Assembly: GCF_003946025.1 (NCBI RefSeq)
Contig: NZ_RHNR01000007.1
Coordinates: 1-63,403, forward strand
Length of the DNA stretch: 63,403 nucleotides
Direction of reading: 5' to 3'
DNA from: Lacticaseibacillus songhuajiangensis
GTDB taxonomy: Bacteria; Bacillota; Bacilli; Lactobacillales; Lactobacillaceae
Within the stretch, counting starts at the first letter, position 1. The number at the start of each line of letters is the position of its first letter. Positions 16,528 through 24,719 of this stretch are shown here, piece by piece. The position numbers were made by a program, and so were the translations under genes. Under the pieces are notes generated by a model that was given only the letters and a program-made list of their open reading frames with translations, was not told the origin of the DNA and searched no databases.

Positions 16528-17394
16528 TTAGTCGATGTTCACGTCCAGCAGGCTCAGGATGCGGTTGAGGTCTTCCGTGTTGGTGAAATCAATCTCAATC
16601 TTGCCCTTGCCCTTGTGTGTCTGGGCGATATTGACCTTCGTGCCGAAGCGGTCGACGAGTTGATTCTCGCTAGCCCGCAGGTAAGGCGACTTTGGCTGCG
16701 CTGCAGCCTTCTTCTTGGCGCCCTCATTCTGCTCGGCAATCAGTTTTTCAAGCTGACGCACCGTTAGACCTTCACTTGCCGTGCGCTTTGCCAGCGCGAG
16801 CAGCTTGCTCTTGTCCTTCAGACTCAGCAACGTCCGCGCCTGCCCCATCGACAGTTTGCCCTCGCTGAGCATCTGCTTCACAATTGGCGGCAGTGACAGC
16901 AAGCGCAGGTAGTTGGCGATGTAGGGCCGACTTTTGCCCAGACGCTTGGAAACTTCCGCCTGCGTCAGGTTGAGTTTCTTGATGAGCATGTCGTATGCCT
17001 GCGCCTCTTCGATTGGCGTCAGGTTCTCGCGCTGCAGGTTTTCCAGCACCGCAACCTCCATCATCGCCCGTTCGTCAAAATCACGGATGATGGCCGGAAT
17101 GGTCGTCTTCTCGGCGAGCTTGGACGCACGGAAGCGGCGCTCTCCGGCGATGATTTCGTAACCATTCACACTCTTGCGCACGATAATGGGCTGGAAAACC
17201 CCCGTGGCGCGGATGGACTGCGCCAGGTCGTTCAGCGCGCTTTCGTCAAAATTCTGGCGCGGCTGGTAAGGATTAGGCCGGATTTCAGCCAGCTTTAGGT
17301 CCACAACCGCGTCATCACTCCGGGCTTCGGTATCGAGATCGCTGAAAATCGCGTCAATCCCGCGACCGAGGCCCTTCCCCTTCTTATTCACCAT
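16528..17394 (-). CDS. parB: Chromosome partitioning protein ParB/Spo0J
   Basis: A 288-residue ParB CTPase/DNA-binding clamp. It opens with KGKGLGRGIDAIF, followed by the N-terminal nuclease-like domain (IRPNPYQPR, IIVRKSVNGYEIIAGERRFRA), the central helix-turn-helix (TQAEVSKRLGKSRPYIANYL) and a C-terminal dimerisation segment. It loads at parS sites and works with ParA in origin segregation. I start at the ATG at 17392-17394, 11 bases inside parA, because AGGAGG precedes it and the family N-terminus begins there; the longer frame adds 27 residues unlike ParB. Confidence 0.95.
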   Translation of the reverse strand: MVNKKGKGLGRGIDAIFSDLDTEARSDDAVVDLKLAEIRPNPYQPRQNFDESALNDLAQSIRATGVFQPIIVRKSVNGYEIIAGERRFRASKLAEKTTIPAIIRDFDERAMMEVAVLENLQRENLTPIEEAQAYDMLIKKLNLTQAEVSKRLGKSRPYIANYLRLLSLPPIVKQMLSEGKLSMGQARTLLSLKDKSKLLALAKRTASEGLTVRQLEKLIAEQNEGAKKKAAAQPKSPYLRASENQLVDRFGTKVNIAQTHKGKGKIEIDFTNTEDLNRILSLLDVNID

Positions 17395-18151
17395 GAGCAG
17401 CCATGACCTCCTTAGCCAATTCTTCGTACACCTGCGCGGCCCGTGAGTGCGGATCAAAGTCCACAATCGGTTCACCGTAAGATGGCGCTTCGGCCAGCCG
17501 CGTCAAGCGCGGAATGACCGTGCTGTATACGTGGTCGCCGAAGTGACTGCGCACTTCTTCAATAACTTGGGCGCCCAAGTTCGTGCGCGCGTCGTACATC
17601 GTCAGCAGTACGCCTTCAATTGCCAGGTCTGGGTTGAAGTGCTTCTGCACCAGCTTGATGGTGTTCAGCAATTGGCCCAGGCCTTCCAGGGCGTAGTATT
17701 CACTCTGCACTGGAATCAAGATGGAGTTGCTGGCGGTGAAGGCGTTAATGGACAGCTGCCCCAATGATGGCGGGCAATCAATCAGAATGTAATCGTACTG
17801 GTCCAGCACCGGCTTGAGGCCGAGCTTCAGGCGCATTTCGCGCGCCATCTGTGCGGTGAGTTCAATTTCGGCGCCAGCCAGCTGAATCGTGGCGGGCACA
17901 ATATCGACCCCATCGTGCTCAGTGTGCAAAATGGCACTGTCAATCGGCTCTTCGTTCACGAGCACGTCGTAGATATCCTTTTGCACCTGGGGCTTTTCGA
18001 TGCCGACCCCACTGGTGGCGTTGCCCTGGGCATCATCGTCCACAATCAGGACGCGCTTGCCCGCGTTGGCAAGACATGCGGCCAGGTTAACGGTGGTTGT
18101 GGTTTTACCCACGCCCCCCTTTTGGTTCGCAACAGCAATTACGTGTGCCAT
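17384..18151 (-). CDS. parA: Chromosome partitioning ATPase ParA/Soj
   Basis: A 255-residue ATPase of the MinD/ParA group. It begins with the deviant Walker A KGGVGKTTTT after MAHVIAVANQ, has Walker A' VLIVDDDAQGN and Walker B YILIDCPPSLG, and has the length of B. subtilis Soj. ParA binds DNA non-specifically in its ATP form and is stimulated by ParB. It is cotranscribed with noc upstream and overlaps parB. Confidence 0.96.
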   Translation of the reverse strand: MAHVIAVANQKGGVGKTTTTVNLAACLANAGKRVLIVDDDAQGNATSGVGIEKPQVQKDIYDVLVNEEPIDSAILHTEHDGVDIVPATIQLAGAEIELTAQMAREMRLKLGLKPVLDQYDYILIDCPPSLGQLSINAFTASNSILIPVQSEYYALEGLGQLLNTIKLVQKHFNPDLAIEGVLLTMYDARTNLGAQVIEEVRSHFGDHVYSTVIPRLTRLAEAPSYGEPIVDFDPHSRAAQVYEELAKEVMAAHGE

Positions 18152-18191
18152 GGTTTCCCTCCCTAATTAAATCGCGACTGCGCGACAATGC

Positions 18192-19163
18192 CTACTTCTT
18201 AGCGGCCGGCTTCGGTGCCTTCGGGTTTGGAATCTCGATGACAATGCGGTGCACCCCGCCGTCATCTTCCTCGCGCATCTTCACCTTCATGCCGGTGTCT
18301 TTGACCATTTTGAGTGATTGCTTAATCGTGTTGACCGCCACGCGCGTGTCCTGCGCCATGGCGATGCGCTTCTTGCGCGGCTTCTTCGGCTTAGCGGTCG
18401 GCGTTGCGTCTGCCGCAGCGGCCGGTTCTTCCGTCTGCGCATCTTCTTGCGCCATCTCGGCGGCAACGGCCGCGTTAATCCGTTCCGCAAGCGCGTCGTT
18501 GGCCTGTTCTTCGGCCAAAATTGAATCAGGGTCGATGATGCTCTGCACGAGCCGCGCGGTTTCCTTGACCGTCAGGTTGTTTTCGGCAATCTGGCGCAGG
18601 GCCTGCAGCTGCTGCGTATCGTCCAACTTGAGCAACTCACGGCCATGACGTTCGCTAATCGCGCCGTTCATGATGGCACTTTGAACCGGCTGGCTGAGCT
18701 TCAGCAGACGCAATTTGTTGGCGACAAAGGACTGGCTCTTGCCAATCTGGCGGGCCAGCGTCTCCTGGGTCATCGCGTTCTTATTCATCAGTTCCTGGTA
18801 TGCCCGCGCTTCTTCAACGGGGGACAACTGGGCGCGCTGCAAGTTTTCGATGATGGCCATCGCGGCGGATTCGTCGTCCGCCATGGTGGTCACAATTGCA
18901 GGCACCTTGTCCCAGTTGAGTTGGGTCGTCACCGCACGGAAACGGCGTTCACCAGCGATAATTTCATACTGGCCACGCTCGTATTCGCGCACAATGATAG
19001 GCTGCAGCAAGCCGTGATCCTTAATGGTCGCGGCAAGTTCCTTAATGGCCTCTTCCTGGAACACCTTCCGGGGCTGGAAGCGGTTGGGCACAATGGCCGC
19101 GGTTGGCAGCTCGGTGACCGTCTTTTCGTCTTTCTTTTTCCGTCCAAAGAAATTCAAAGCCAT
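18192..19163 (-). CDS. noc: Nucleoid occlusion protein Noc (ParB family)
   Basis: A 323-residue ParB paralogue. It keeps the amphipathic N-terminus used by Noc for membrane contact (ALNFFGRKKKDEK), then PNRFQPRKVF, the GERRFRA motif and a helix-turn-helix (TQETLARQIGKSQSFVANKL). The C-terminal 80 residues are Ala/Pro/Lys-rich (TEEPAAAADATPTAKPKKPRKK), longer than in B. subtilis Noc. It inhibits division over the nucleoid in that species. The rsmG-noc-parA-parB order distinguishes it from the true ParB. Confidence 0.92.
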   Translation of the reverse strand: MALNFFGRKKKDEKTVTELPTAAIVPNRFQPRKVFQEEAIKELAATIKDHGLLQPIIVREYERGQYEIIAGERRFRAVTTQLNWDKVPAIVTTMADDESAAMAIIENLQRAQLSPVEEARAYQELMNKNAMTQETLARQIGKSQSFVANKLRLLKLSQPVQSAIMNGAISERHGRELLKLDDTQQLQALRQIAENNLTVKETARLVQSIIDPDSILAEEQANDALAERINAAVAAEMAQEDAQTEEPAAAADATPTAKPKKPRKKRIAMAQDTRVAVNTIKQSLKMVKDTGMKVKMREEDDGGVHRIVIEIPNPKAPKPAAKK

Positions 19164-19166
19164 AAT

Positions 19167-19895
19167 TTAGCCTCCAATAGGTTGCTTGGCCGGTGTCCCC
19201 GGCTTGCGTGGGTACTTCTTCGGCGTTGCCGCCGCCTTGTCGATGACCAGCAAGTGCCGCGTCTCGTCCAGGACGGGCAACTTGAACGCGATGTCGCGGT
19301 CAAAATTCCCGCCAAGCAGTTTCAGTGCGGGCTTGGCAGCCGTCAATTCGTTCGGCGCTTGCGCCGCCTTCAACGCAATGAACTGACCGCCAATGCGCAC
19401 CAGTGGCAAGCACAGCTCCGCGAGTACTGGCAAGGCCGCCACCGCGCGGGCAGTGACCAGGTCGAACTGTTCACGGTAAGGCGACTTCTTGCCAGCAAAA
19501 GTTTCCGCACGGTCATGCACGAGTTCAACACCAGTTAGGTGCAGCTTCTTGCACAGGCGGTCCAAGAAGTCGATACGCTTTTGCAGCGAATCCACAATGG
19601 TGATTTGCAATTGTGGGTTCAAAATCTTCATTGGTAGTGACGGAAAGCCGGCGCCAGCACCCACGTCGCACAGTTTGACAACGGCGGTGCGCAGTTCCGG
19701 AATCTCGGTGAGCGGGGTCACGGAGTCGTAGAAGTGCTTCAGGTACACATCCCCTTCTGCCGTGATGGCGGTCAGGTTCATTTTCTCGTTCTCACTCACC
19801 AGGTACTGGAAGTAGGTGGCAAACTGCTCTTTTTGCTGATCCGTAAGCGTAATGCCCTTGGCGGCCAATGCTTGTGCAAATTCTTCTGGAGTCAT
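19167..19895 (-). CDS. rsmG: 16S rRNA (guanine-527-N7) methyltransferase RsmG
   Basis: A 242-residue SAM-dependent methyltransferase: N-terminal family signature [23 protein letters not shown]-binding motif [15 protein letters not shown], and the [18 protein letters not shown] region near residue 150. It methylates G527 of 16S rRNA, and loss gives low-level streptomycin resistance in other bacteria. Its start is preceded by AAAGGATATATAC. It is the first gene of the run leading to noc and parAB; only 3 bases separate it from noc. Confidence 0.96.
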   Translation of the reverse strand: MTPEEFAQALAAKGITLTDQQKEQFATYFQYLVSENEKMNLTAITAEGDVYLKHFYDSVTPLTEIPELRTAVVKLCDVGAGAGFPSLPMKILNPQLQITIVDSLQKRIDFLDRLCKKLHLTGVELVHDRAETFAGKKSPYREQFDLVTARAVAALPVLAELCLPLVRIGGQFIALKAAQAPNELTAAKPALKLLGGNFDRDIAFKLPVLDETRHLLVIDKAAATPKKYPRKPGTPAKQPIGG

Positions 19896-19915
19896 GTATA
19901 TATCCTTTCAAGAAG

Positions 19916-20063
19916 AGGCTGTGACAGAAGGCGGTTAGAAACCGTTGTGCAAGGTGGTGTCGATAGAAATCCCGATTTTAGGATTTTTGTCGTCACCACC
20001 TTGCACGTTAGGTTTCTGCCTTCTGGAGCGCGACTAACGCCCCCTGTCCAGCCGCCACAATTG
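19916..20063 (-). repeat. Long hairpin repeat, family 2, copy 1
   Basis: Nested arms surround the apex: GTGCAAGGTGGTG (19947-19959) with CACCACCTTGCAC (19994-20006), AGAAACC with GGTTTCT, CAGAAGGC with GCCTTCTG, and an outer GGCTG-GACAG match reaching about 20053. The apex 19967-19988, read on the minus strand, is ATCCTAAAATCGGGAT, shared with copies at 24.6 and 30.6 kb although the arms are unrelated. It lies in the gap upstream of rsmG, between divergent genes. Confidence 0.65.
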
Positions 20064-20138
20064 TGGAACATCTCTCGTTTCACGTCACTCCCTAGTTTAG
20101 CCCAGCGGCCGGACGTTGACAACCGCTTACCTAGCCGC

Positions 20139-20154
20139 TGTTGCACATGAAACG
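20139..20154 (+). promoter_or_regulatory. Possible degenerate parS site
   Basis: TGTTGCACATGAAACG resembles the ParB site TGTTTCACGTGAAACA at most positions but breaks the symmetry at two or three. It is in the intergenic region upstream of rsmG, where parS sites often occur near parAB. A weaker half-match (CGTTTCACGT) lies near 20087. This could be coincidence. Confidence 0.3.
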
Positions 20155-20219
20155 AGCGTGTCTTTTGCAGACAAAAACGCCTATAATTGGGCCGAAACGA
20201 CGCCAAAGGAGTGATTCCA

Positions 20220-20729
20220 ATGTTCCCAGAAACTCTACGCATCAACACCTTCACCATGCCGCAACTACAGGCGGAACTGGCCGCGCAAAACGTAGGCCTG
20301 AACGTCCACGCGCAGCAACTGCTAGCGCGCGCTGATTTACAAGCGGCGGACGCGCACCCTCTGACTCTACACTTGCAGGTGCGAACCGTTGCGGATCTGC
20401 GGATTCCGCAAGCAGCAACACTCCCCGCAATTTTTGCAGCGGCTACGGCTCAGGGACTTGCACTTTGCCCGTCAGTGACCGGTGCTTACCTGCGTCTGGC
20501 TTACCTGCAGCAGCCCGCTTCAGATGCGCCAGTACACGCCGGGCGGGCACCACTGGGCGCACTCACGGTTGCTTCGGCACCCTTGTCTTCAGACGTCGAG
20601 TATCCCAAGGGCTTTTACCTGCGGATGATTGACGGTCAGCCGTGGCTACGCAGGTACCGCTGTGATGATACTTACGTTTGGCACGATGACGACGTGCTCG
20701 TCTTTTGCATCACCGACGCGAAGGCCTAG
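20220..20729 (+). CDS. Conserved-looking hypothetical protein
   Basis: A 169-residue protein starting at the ATG at 20220 behind AAAGGAGTG; the frame is open further upstream but without a ribosome site. A TATAAT at 20182-20187 is a likely -10 element. The sequence has no signal peptide or membrane segment. Landmarks are LHLQVRTVADLRIPQAATLP, LRLAYLQQP and a C-terminal block with FYLRMIDGQPWLRRYRC. I do not recognise the family; the layout resembles small cytoplasmic lactobacillus proteins sometimes named helicase-like, which I cannot support. Divergent from rsmG. Confidence 0.7.
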   Translation: MFPETLRINTFTMPQLQAELAAQNVGLNVHAQQLLARADLQAADAHPLTLHLQVRTVADLRIPQAATLPAIFAAATAQGLALCPSVTGAYLRLAYLQQPASDAPVHAGRAPLGALTVASAPLSSDVEYPKGFYLRMIDGQPWLRRYRCDDTYVWHDDDVLVFCITDAKA

Positions 20730-20767
20730 CCAACAACAATAGATTCTGCAAAAGTTCCCGATTTTCA

Positions 20768-20796
20768 TTGACCACACTACTTACTTAAAGTAAGAT
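20768..20796 (+). promoter_or_regulatory. Promoter with overlapping palindrome
   Basis: TTGACC (20768-20773), a 17-base spacer and TAAGAT (20791-20796) lie about 60 bases upstream of the 20853 gene. The perfect palindrome CTTACTT-A-AAGTAAG (20780-20794) overlaps the spacer and -10, a common arrangement for a repressor site. Confidence 0.55.
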
Positions 20797-20852
20797 GTAG
20801 TCGTAATCAAGTTTCACTAATATGTCAGATAAATCAGAAGAAGGTACGCACA

Positions 20853-21188
20853 ATGAACGAAACACCAATGAGTATGGCTGAGGTTGACGAGCTGGTGCAG
20901 CAGGCTAACGCCGCTGGCAAGAACGTCACGGAAAATGATGTCATCACAAGCAGTCTACTGGACTGGGCAGACTTTCTGCTCGCTGAAGGGCTCGAGGGCA
21001 GTTACTTCAGCGCCCACCTGAACGGCCCCGACATGACCATCACCGACGTGGCCGGCGCGGTTGTGGCCACCATCACCACTCAGGATACCGACTGGCTGGC
21101 AGCGTTCAAGAAGGCACCGCGGCAGACAGTGCTGGCCATTCAGACGGCACTGCGCCACAAGATTGACACCCACGAGATTGCGCTCTAG
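20853..21188 (+). CDS. Hypothetical acidic protein
   Basis: A 111-residue soluble protein, pI probably acidic, of unknown family. Visible features are an N-terminal helix (MAEVDELVQQANAAGKNV), DWADFLLAEGLEGSYFSAHL in the middle and a helical C-terminus. It has a promoter-like sequence upstream and a modest AAGG ribosome site. The HesB-like gene follows after 16 bases, so the two probably share a transcript that ends at 21617-21661. Confidence 0.65.
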   Translation: MNETPMSMAEVDELVQQANAAGKNVTENDVITSSLLDWADFLLAEGLEGSYFSAHLNGPDMTITDVAGAVVATITTQDTDWLAAFKKAPRQTVLAIQTALRHKIDTHEIAL

Positions 21189-21204
21189 CGCAAGGAGGCA
21201 CATG

Positions 21205-21585
21205 ATGCAGATTACGTTTAAGGATGAAGCCGCAGCGCGCATTCAGCCCCTGCTGCAAGACGGCAAAAAGTTGCTTTTAACTTTTGAAGATGGCGTCGGC
21301 CCTTACTCACAGCACGCCATGATGCACATGATGGTGCAGTTCAGTCTCAACATCGTTGCGGCGGACGCCGATGTGCATGATTATGACGTCTGGCTCGACA
21401 GCAACCTCGGCCCCGTTGGCGTTAAAGGGTACTCGCAAGAAGACCTCGACGAACACCTGGTGGTGAAGTTCAACGACCGCGAGAACGCGTACGTGCTCAG
21501 TGGCGATATTGGCCAAATTGACAGCAACATGGGCTTCATCGACTTCACGGATCCGAATGGGCTAAAGAACAACCCAGCCCGGTAG
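21205..21585 (+). CDS. HesB/IscA-like fold protein without cysteines
   Basis: A 126-residue protein of the iron-sulfur cluster biosynthesis (HesB-like) fold as found in lactobacilli: ITFKDEAAARIQPLL at the start and a central FEDGVGPYSQHA segment. It contains no cysteine at all, so it cannot hold an Fe-S cluster in the way of IscA, and its real role is unknown. ATGs at 21202 and 21205 are both possible; I prefer 21205, six bases after AGGAGG. The frame is open further upstream but overlaps the previous gene out of frame. Confidence 0.75.
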   Translation: MQITFKDEAAARIQPLLQDGKKLLLTFEDGVGPYSQHAMMHMMVQFSLNIVAADADVHDYDVWLDSNLGPVGVKGYSQEDLDEHLVVKFNDRENAYVLSGDIGQIDSNMGFIDFTDPNGLKNNPAR

Positions 21586-21616
21586 TGTTGAGATATTTAC
21601 ATGAACATGAACGCAC

Positions 21617-21661
21617 TAAAGGAGCCTTTTGCACAATTAGCGTGTAAAAGGCTCCTTTTTG
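21617..21661 (+). terminator. Terminator after the HesB-like gene
   Basis: AAAGGAGCCTTTT pairs with AAAAGGCTCCTTT around a 14-base loop and runs into TTTTTG. Its position, about 30 bases past the stop codon, ends the two-gene transcript. Confidence 0.88.
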
Positions 21662-21768
21662 ATTTCAGCAATATGCTTGCAAACGCCAGGCATGCGTTTG
21701 CCCATTAATACACGGAGGGACGGAAACAAGCTTGCGTAATCAACTCGTTTCCGTCCCGTTCGCAAATC

Positions 21769-22455
21769 TTAGTCAGCCGTCACAACCGCCTGCGCACCCA
21801 CGCGCTGTTCGTGGCGCTGCTGAATCATGTCTGCGAACGCCTCCGCAATGTTGCGGTTGCGCAGAATTGGTCCGTGGGAGTAGCTACCGAAAGTCTGCTT
21901 GTACTGCATCCCCTCGTAGCCTTCTTCAGGGTTGTTGCCGAAGCCCGTAACCATTTTACCGAGCGGCTTGAGCTTGTCCTTGTCATCGAAGTAGGTGCAA
22001 CCACTGTGGTTCTCGAAGGCCTTGACGATGCCCCACTGGGTTTCGTACTCAGTGTCGCCAATCATCCGTGCTTCCGGACGGAAGACGGTGTGCAGTGGCA
22101 AAAGGCCAGTGCACTCGATGGTCGTTCCATCGACCATTTTGTACTCGGTGCCGAGGAACTGGTAACCGCCGCAGATGGCAAGCATTGGGTTGCCGGCTTC
22201 GATATACTCGTGGAGCGTAGCCGTCAGACGCGGCACGTCGCGGGCAACAACGGTCTGCTCGTAGTCCTGGCCACCGCCAAAGAATACGAAGTCGTAATCC
22301 ATAGCGTTGAACTCACGGCCCAGGCTAATGTTATCAACGGTCACGTCGTAGCCGCGCTGATTGAGCAGGTAACGCATGATCTTCACGTCACCGCTATCAC
22401 CGTACGTATTCATGAGGTCTTCATACAGGTACGCAATCTTGATTGTTTCAGCCAT
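21769..22455 (-). CDS. gatD: Lipid II isoglutaminyl synthase glutaminase subunit GatD
   Basis: A class-I-like glutamine amidotransferase of 228 residues. It shows YLYEDLMNTYGDSGDV at the start, the FFGGGQDYEQ loop, nucleophile AICGGYQFLG and the histidine region GSYSHGPIL. GatD supplies ammonia to MurT for amidating D-Glu of lipid II. The usual partner murT is not adjacent: the 300 bases upstream hold no gene, and the downstream neighbour is convergent. I use the second in-frame ATG (22453-22455), seven bases after AAGGA; the first ATG overlaps that site. Two hairpins at 21679-21757 follow the gene but lack a T-run. Confidence 0.85.
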   Translation of the reverse strand: MAETIKIAYLYEDLMNTYGDSGDVKIMRYLLNQRGYDVTVDNISLGREFNAMDYDFVFFGGGQDYEQTVVARDVPRLTATLHEYIEAGNPMLAICGGYQFLGTEYKMVDGTTIECTGLLPLHTVFRPEARMIGDTEYETQWGIVKAFENHSGCTYFDDKDKLKPLGKMVTGFGNNPEEGYEGMQYKQTFGSYSHGPILRNRNIAEAFADMIQQRHEQRVGAQAVVTAD

Positions 22456-22759
22456 TGTTTCCATCCTTCTCGTTAATCTTTATCTGCAAATTATAGCACA
22501 GCAGGGGGTACGTGAATCGAGACTCGCTTACTTTTAATAAGTATTATACACCCTTTTGATTGTCAATACATCCTGCAAAGTGCCATGCAATTATCGATGA
22601 GCCTCAATGAACACAACAAAATTTATATAACGTGTTTTATTTTAAGCAACGTCTTACATCACTATTTATACCCTGATTGTTTACAATAAAATATCGTGCC
22701 AGTTTATATGTACAACACCGTAATACGTGTTATACTTGGGCTCAGAAAGGGTGATTTAT
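22456..22759. promoter_or_regulatory. AT-rich intergenic region with a palindrome at the mazEF promoter
   Basis: No gene is visible in these 304 bases. TATACT (22731-22736) is the likely -10 for the toxin-antitoxin pair. AACACCGTAATACGTGTT (22714-22731), an inverted repeat with AACAC/GTGTT ends, abuts it and could be the antitoxin's autoregulatory operator. The left half would carry the gatD promoter on the minus strand. Confidence 0.45.
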
Positions 22760-22993
22760 ATGTTAGAAGTTAAAACTGTTACACGTGGCAACTCACTGGC
22801 CTTAAGTCTTCCTAAAAATGCGGGTTTTAAAAAAGGACAACGCTGGATTATGATTCCATCTGCCGATGGTCAATCATTCACTATTGTTCCCAGGATGAAG
22901 AACCCATATCTTTCTGATGATCGTGGTGAAGAGATGACTGAAGAGTGGCCTGACTTCGACTTTGGCGAGGTGGATAATGACCTACATTCCTAA
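22760..22993 (+). CDS. mazE: MazE-like antitoxin (AbrB/SpoVT fold)
   Basis: A 77-residue protein with the short beta-hairpin DNA-binding fold: LEVKTVTRGNSLALSLPKNAGFKKG, then an acidic C-terminal tail (MTEEWPDFDFGEVDNDLHS) typical of antitoxin segments that wrap the toxin. The ATG at 22760 follows GAAAGGGTG; an in-frame ATG-less upstream extension is not needed. It overlaps the toxin gene by 17 bases, so the pair is translationally coupled. Assignment to MazE rather than another AbrB-type antitoxin rests on the neighbour. Confidence 0.8.
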   Translation: MLEVKTVTRGNSLALSLPKNAGFKKGQRWIMIPSADGQSFTIVPRMKNPYLSDDRGEEMTEEWPDFDFGEVDNDLHS

Positions 22994-23324
22994 GCAAAAG
23001 GATATTGTTTGGATTGATTCCGACCCTCAGCGCGGTCGTGAAATCAAAAAAAGGCGTCCGGCACTCGTATTGAGTAGCGACATTTACAATAAACGCACTC
23101 ACTTCGTTATCGTGTCGCCAATCACGTCCACAATTCGCAATATCCCTGGATATTTCACACTGCAAGGCTATGAAACACACGGTCAAGTTGCCGCAGCGCA
23201 GATTTATTCCCTCGATGCCTCCGCTAAAGCCCAACGCGCCATCGAATTCATTGAAACCATGCGGGATGAAGATTTTTACCGAGTCGCTCAAATCGTTTAC
23301 TTCAACTTTGATTTTCCATTCTAA
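22977..23324 (+). CDS. mazF: MazF/PemK-type mRNA interferase toxin
   Basis: A 115-residue toxin of the CcdB/PemK fold. It contains PKQKDIVWIDSDPQRGREIK, the RRPALVLSS strand with the conserved R, IVSPITS with the conserved S/T, and a C-terminal RVAQIVYFNF. Such toxins cut mRNA at short sequences and are neutralised by the partner antitoxin. The ATG at 22977 lies inside the antitoxin gene; the frame's earlier ATG has no ribosome site. The pair stands alone between convergent neighbours. Confidence 0.85.
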   Translation: MTYIPKQKDIVWIDSDPQRGREIKKRRPALVLSSDIYNKRTHFVIVSPITSTIRNIPGYFTLQGYETHGQVAAAQIYSLDASAKAQRAIEFIETMRDEDFYRVAQIVYFNFDFPF

Positions 23325-23419
23325 AAACACATCAGGTTAACCCATGAATGTTTGCAAAAAAATGCAAGCATTCTTTTTTCGTCAAAAAAAGACGCCGCAC
23401 CGCGACGTCCGAATAATAG

Positions 23420-23626
23420 CTACTTGCCACTTGGCTTGTGTGCCATGTAATCGCGCAAGCTGGCAACAATGTCAGCTTCAGCAGGCTCACGCATCGCCTT
23501 AATATTGTGGATGTGTTCAACCGAAACGTGGCTGTTTAGCGCCATTTCGGTGTCTGTCATGTTGTTGCGACGCTGAAATTCAATAATTTCGTGTGCGAAT
23601 TCGCTAATCTGATTTTGTTCACTCAC
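23420..23626 (-). CDS. Small helix-turn-helix-like protein (LBP_cg2779-type)
   Basis: A 68-residue protein resembling a minimal XRE-like helix bundle: AHEIIEFQRRNNMTDTEMAL then SHVSVEHIHNIKAM. I recall similar small proteins in lactobacilli as the LBP_cg2779 family; that assignment is from memory. The start is best set at GTG (23624-23626), eight bases after TTGGAGG; the upstream in-frame TTG overlaps that ribosome site. It ends convergently to mazF. Confidence 0.6.
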   Translation of the reverse strand: MSEQNQISEFAHEIIEFQRRNNMTDTEMALNSHVSVEHIHNIKAMREPAEADIVASLRDYMAHKPSGK

Positions 23627-23853
23627 AGTAATGGCCTCCAAGTTTTCCTGTTGTCTCTAGTATACCGGAAAACGGCGACGGTGGCGCAAACTGTCCCCTC
23701 TGTTTTCAACAAAATTCGCCCGGCTGGAAAAACTTAACTTTTAGTCGGCCCAAAGTACGATGGTTTCTTCAAATTTGTCTGACATAATGAAACTACTCAC
23801 TAAGGCAGTGCGCACTTTTTGCTCGCATTGCTAACAGACAAGGAGGTACCCCT

Positions 23854-24501
23854 TTGATTTTCACAATCCTCATCGCGGCCTGGCTGATTATCGCCATCGC
23901 GCGCGGCTGGCAGCGTGGCCTCGCGGCAACCATCATCGAGATGGTGAGTGGCTTCGTCATTTGGTTTGCGGCGTTCTTCCTCTACAACGACCTCGCCGGC
24001 GTCATGAGTGCCGCCCCAGATCTGGGCACGCGCCTCTTCGCCTTCTTCGTAATCATCATCATCGGCTACATCCTGCGCCACTTCCTGCTCAAACTAGCGG
24101 AAGTACTCAAGTGGATTCCCATCGTCAAGCAGGCCAACAGCATCGGCGGTGCGCTGATCAGCGGGGCGTTTAACTACCTGCTGATTTTTGCCACCCTCTC
24201 GCTGGCACTAATGATTGACACGCCGTGGGTGCAGCAGCAGTACACCGATTCCAAGACGGCGCAGTTCGTCGTTAACCAGACACCGCTAATCAACAGCAAT
24301 TCAATTCAAAATTGGCTAACTCAAGATGATACCAATGCGGACAATACTACAACAGATTCTGCCAACACTACTGATGCCACGACAGATGCTAGTTCAACTA
24401 CCAGCAGCAGTTCTTCCGACGTGAACGCCGCCAGTTCCAGCAGTGATGATACTAGCTCAAGCAGCAATGGCTTCTGGAGCTGGCTGCCCTGGAACAAGTA
24501 G
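23854..24501 (+). CDS. CvpA family membrane protein
   Basis: A 215-residue protein with four transmembrane segments in the first 130 residues (for example TILIAAWLIIAIARGWQRG and LGTRLFAFFVIIIIGYIL), the arrangement of CvpA, the colicin V production family. The C-terminal 80 residues are an S/T/D-rich low-complexity tail ending in GFWSWLPWNK, probably outside or loosely folded. It starts with TTG behind AAGGAGG. CvpA homologues are linked to envelope stress, but the exact role is unknown. Confidence 0.8.
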   Translation: MIFTILIAAWLIIAIARGWQRGLAATIIEMVSGFVIWFAAFFLYNDLAGVMSAAPDLGTRLFAFFVIIIIGYILRHFLLKLAEVLKWIPIVKQANSIGGALISGAFNYLLIFATLSLALMIDTPWVQQQYTDSKTAQFVVNQTPLINSNSIQNWLTQDDTNADNTTTDSANTTDATTDASSTTSSSSSDVNAASSSSDDTSSSSNGFWSWLPWNK

Positions 24502-24508
24502 GCAACTA

Positions 24509-24537
24509 CTGAAACCAACTCGCCACCCTGCTATAAT
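24509..24537 (+). promoter_or_regulatory. Promoter for the 24.7-kb genes
   Basis: CTGAAA (24509-24514), a 17-base spacer and a consensus TATAAT (24532-24537). A transcript from here would carry the family-2 hairpin at 24588-24696 in its 5' leader. Confidence 0.6.
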
Positions 24538-24587
24538 GAAAGTGGTAACAAAACTAAGTTAGAGGCGGACTGCGCGGGCGCAGTCGC

Positions 24588-24696
24588 GCTCGGAAGGGTA
24601 GACTCCTTGCGGATAAGACGAACCCAGTCAAAATCCTAAAATCGGGATTTTACCTGGTTCCGCCTTATCCACCGGAGCCTGACCACCCTTCCGAGC
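24588..24696 (+). repeat. Long hairpin repeat, family 2, copy 2 (in a 5' leader)
   Basis: GCTCGGAAGGGT (24588-24599) pairs with ACCCTTCCGAGC (24685-24696); GCGGATAAG with CTTATCCACC; GAACC-AG with CTGGTTC; apex AAAATCCTAAAATCGGGATTTT around 24630-24651. Another hairpin, GACTGCG-CGGG-CGCAGTC, precedes it at 24568-24585. It ends 23 bases before the ATG at 24720 and shares only the apex with copies 1 and 3. Confidence 0.7.
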
Positions 24697-24719
24697 AGCC
24701 TACGAAAGGCGGGATTAAC

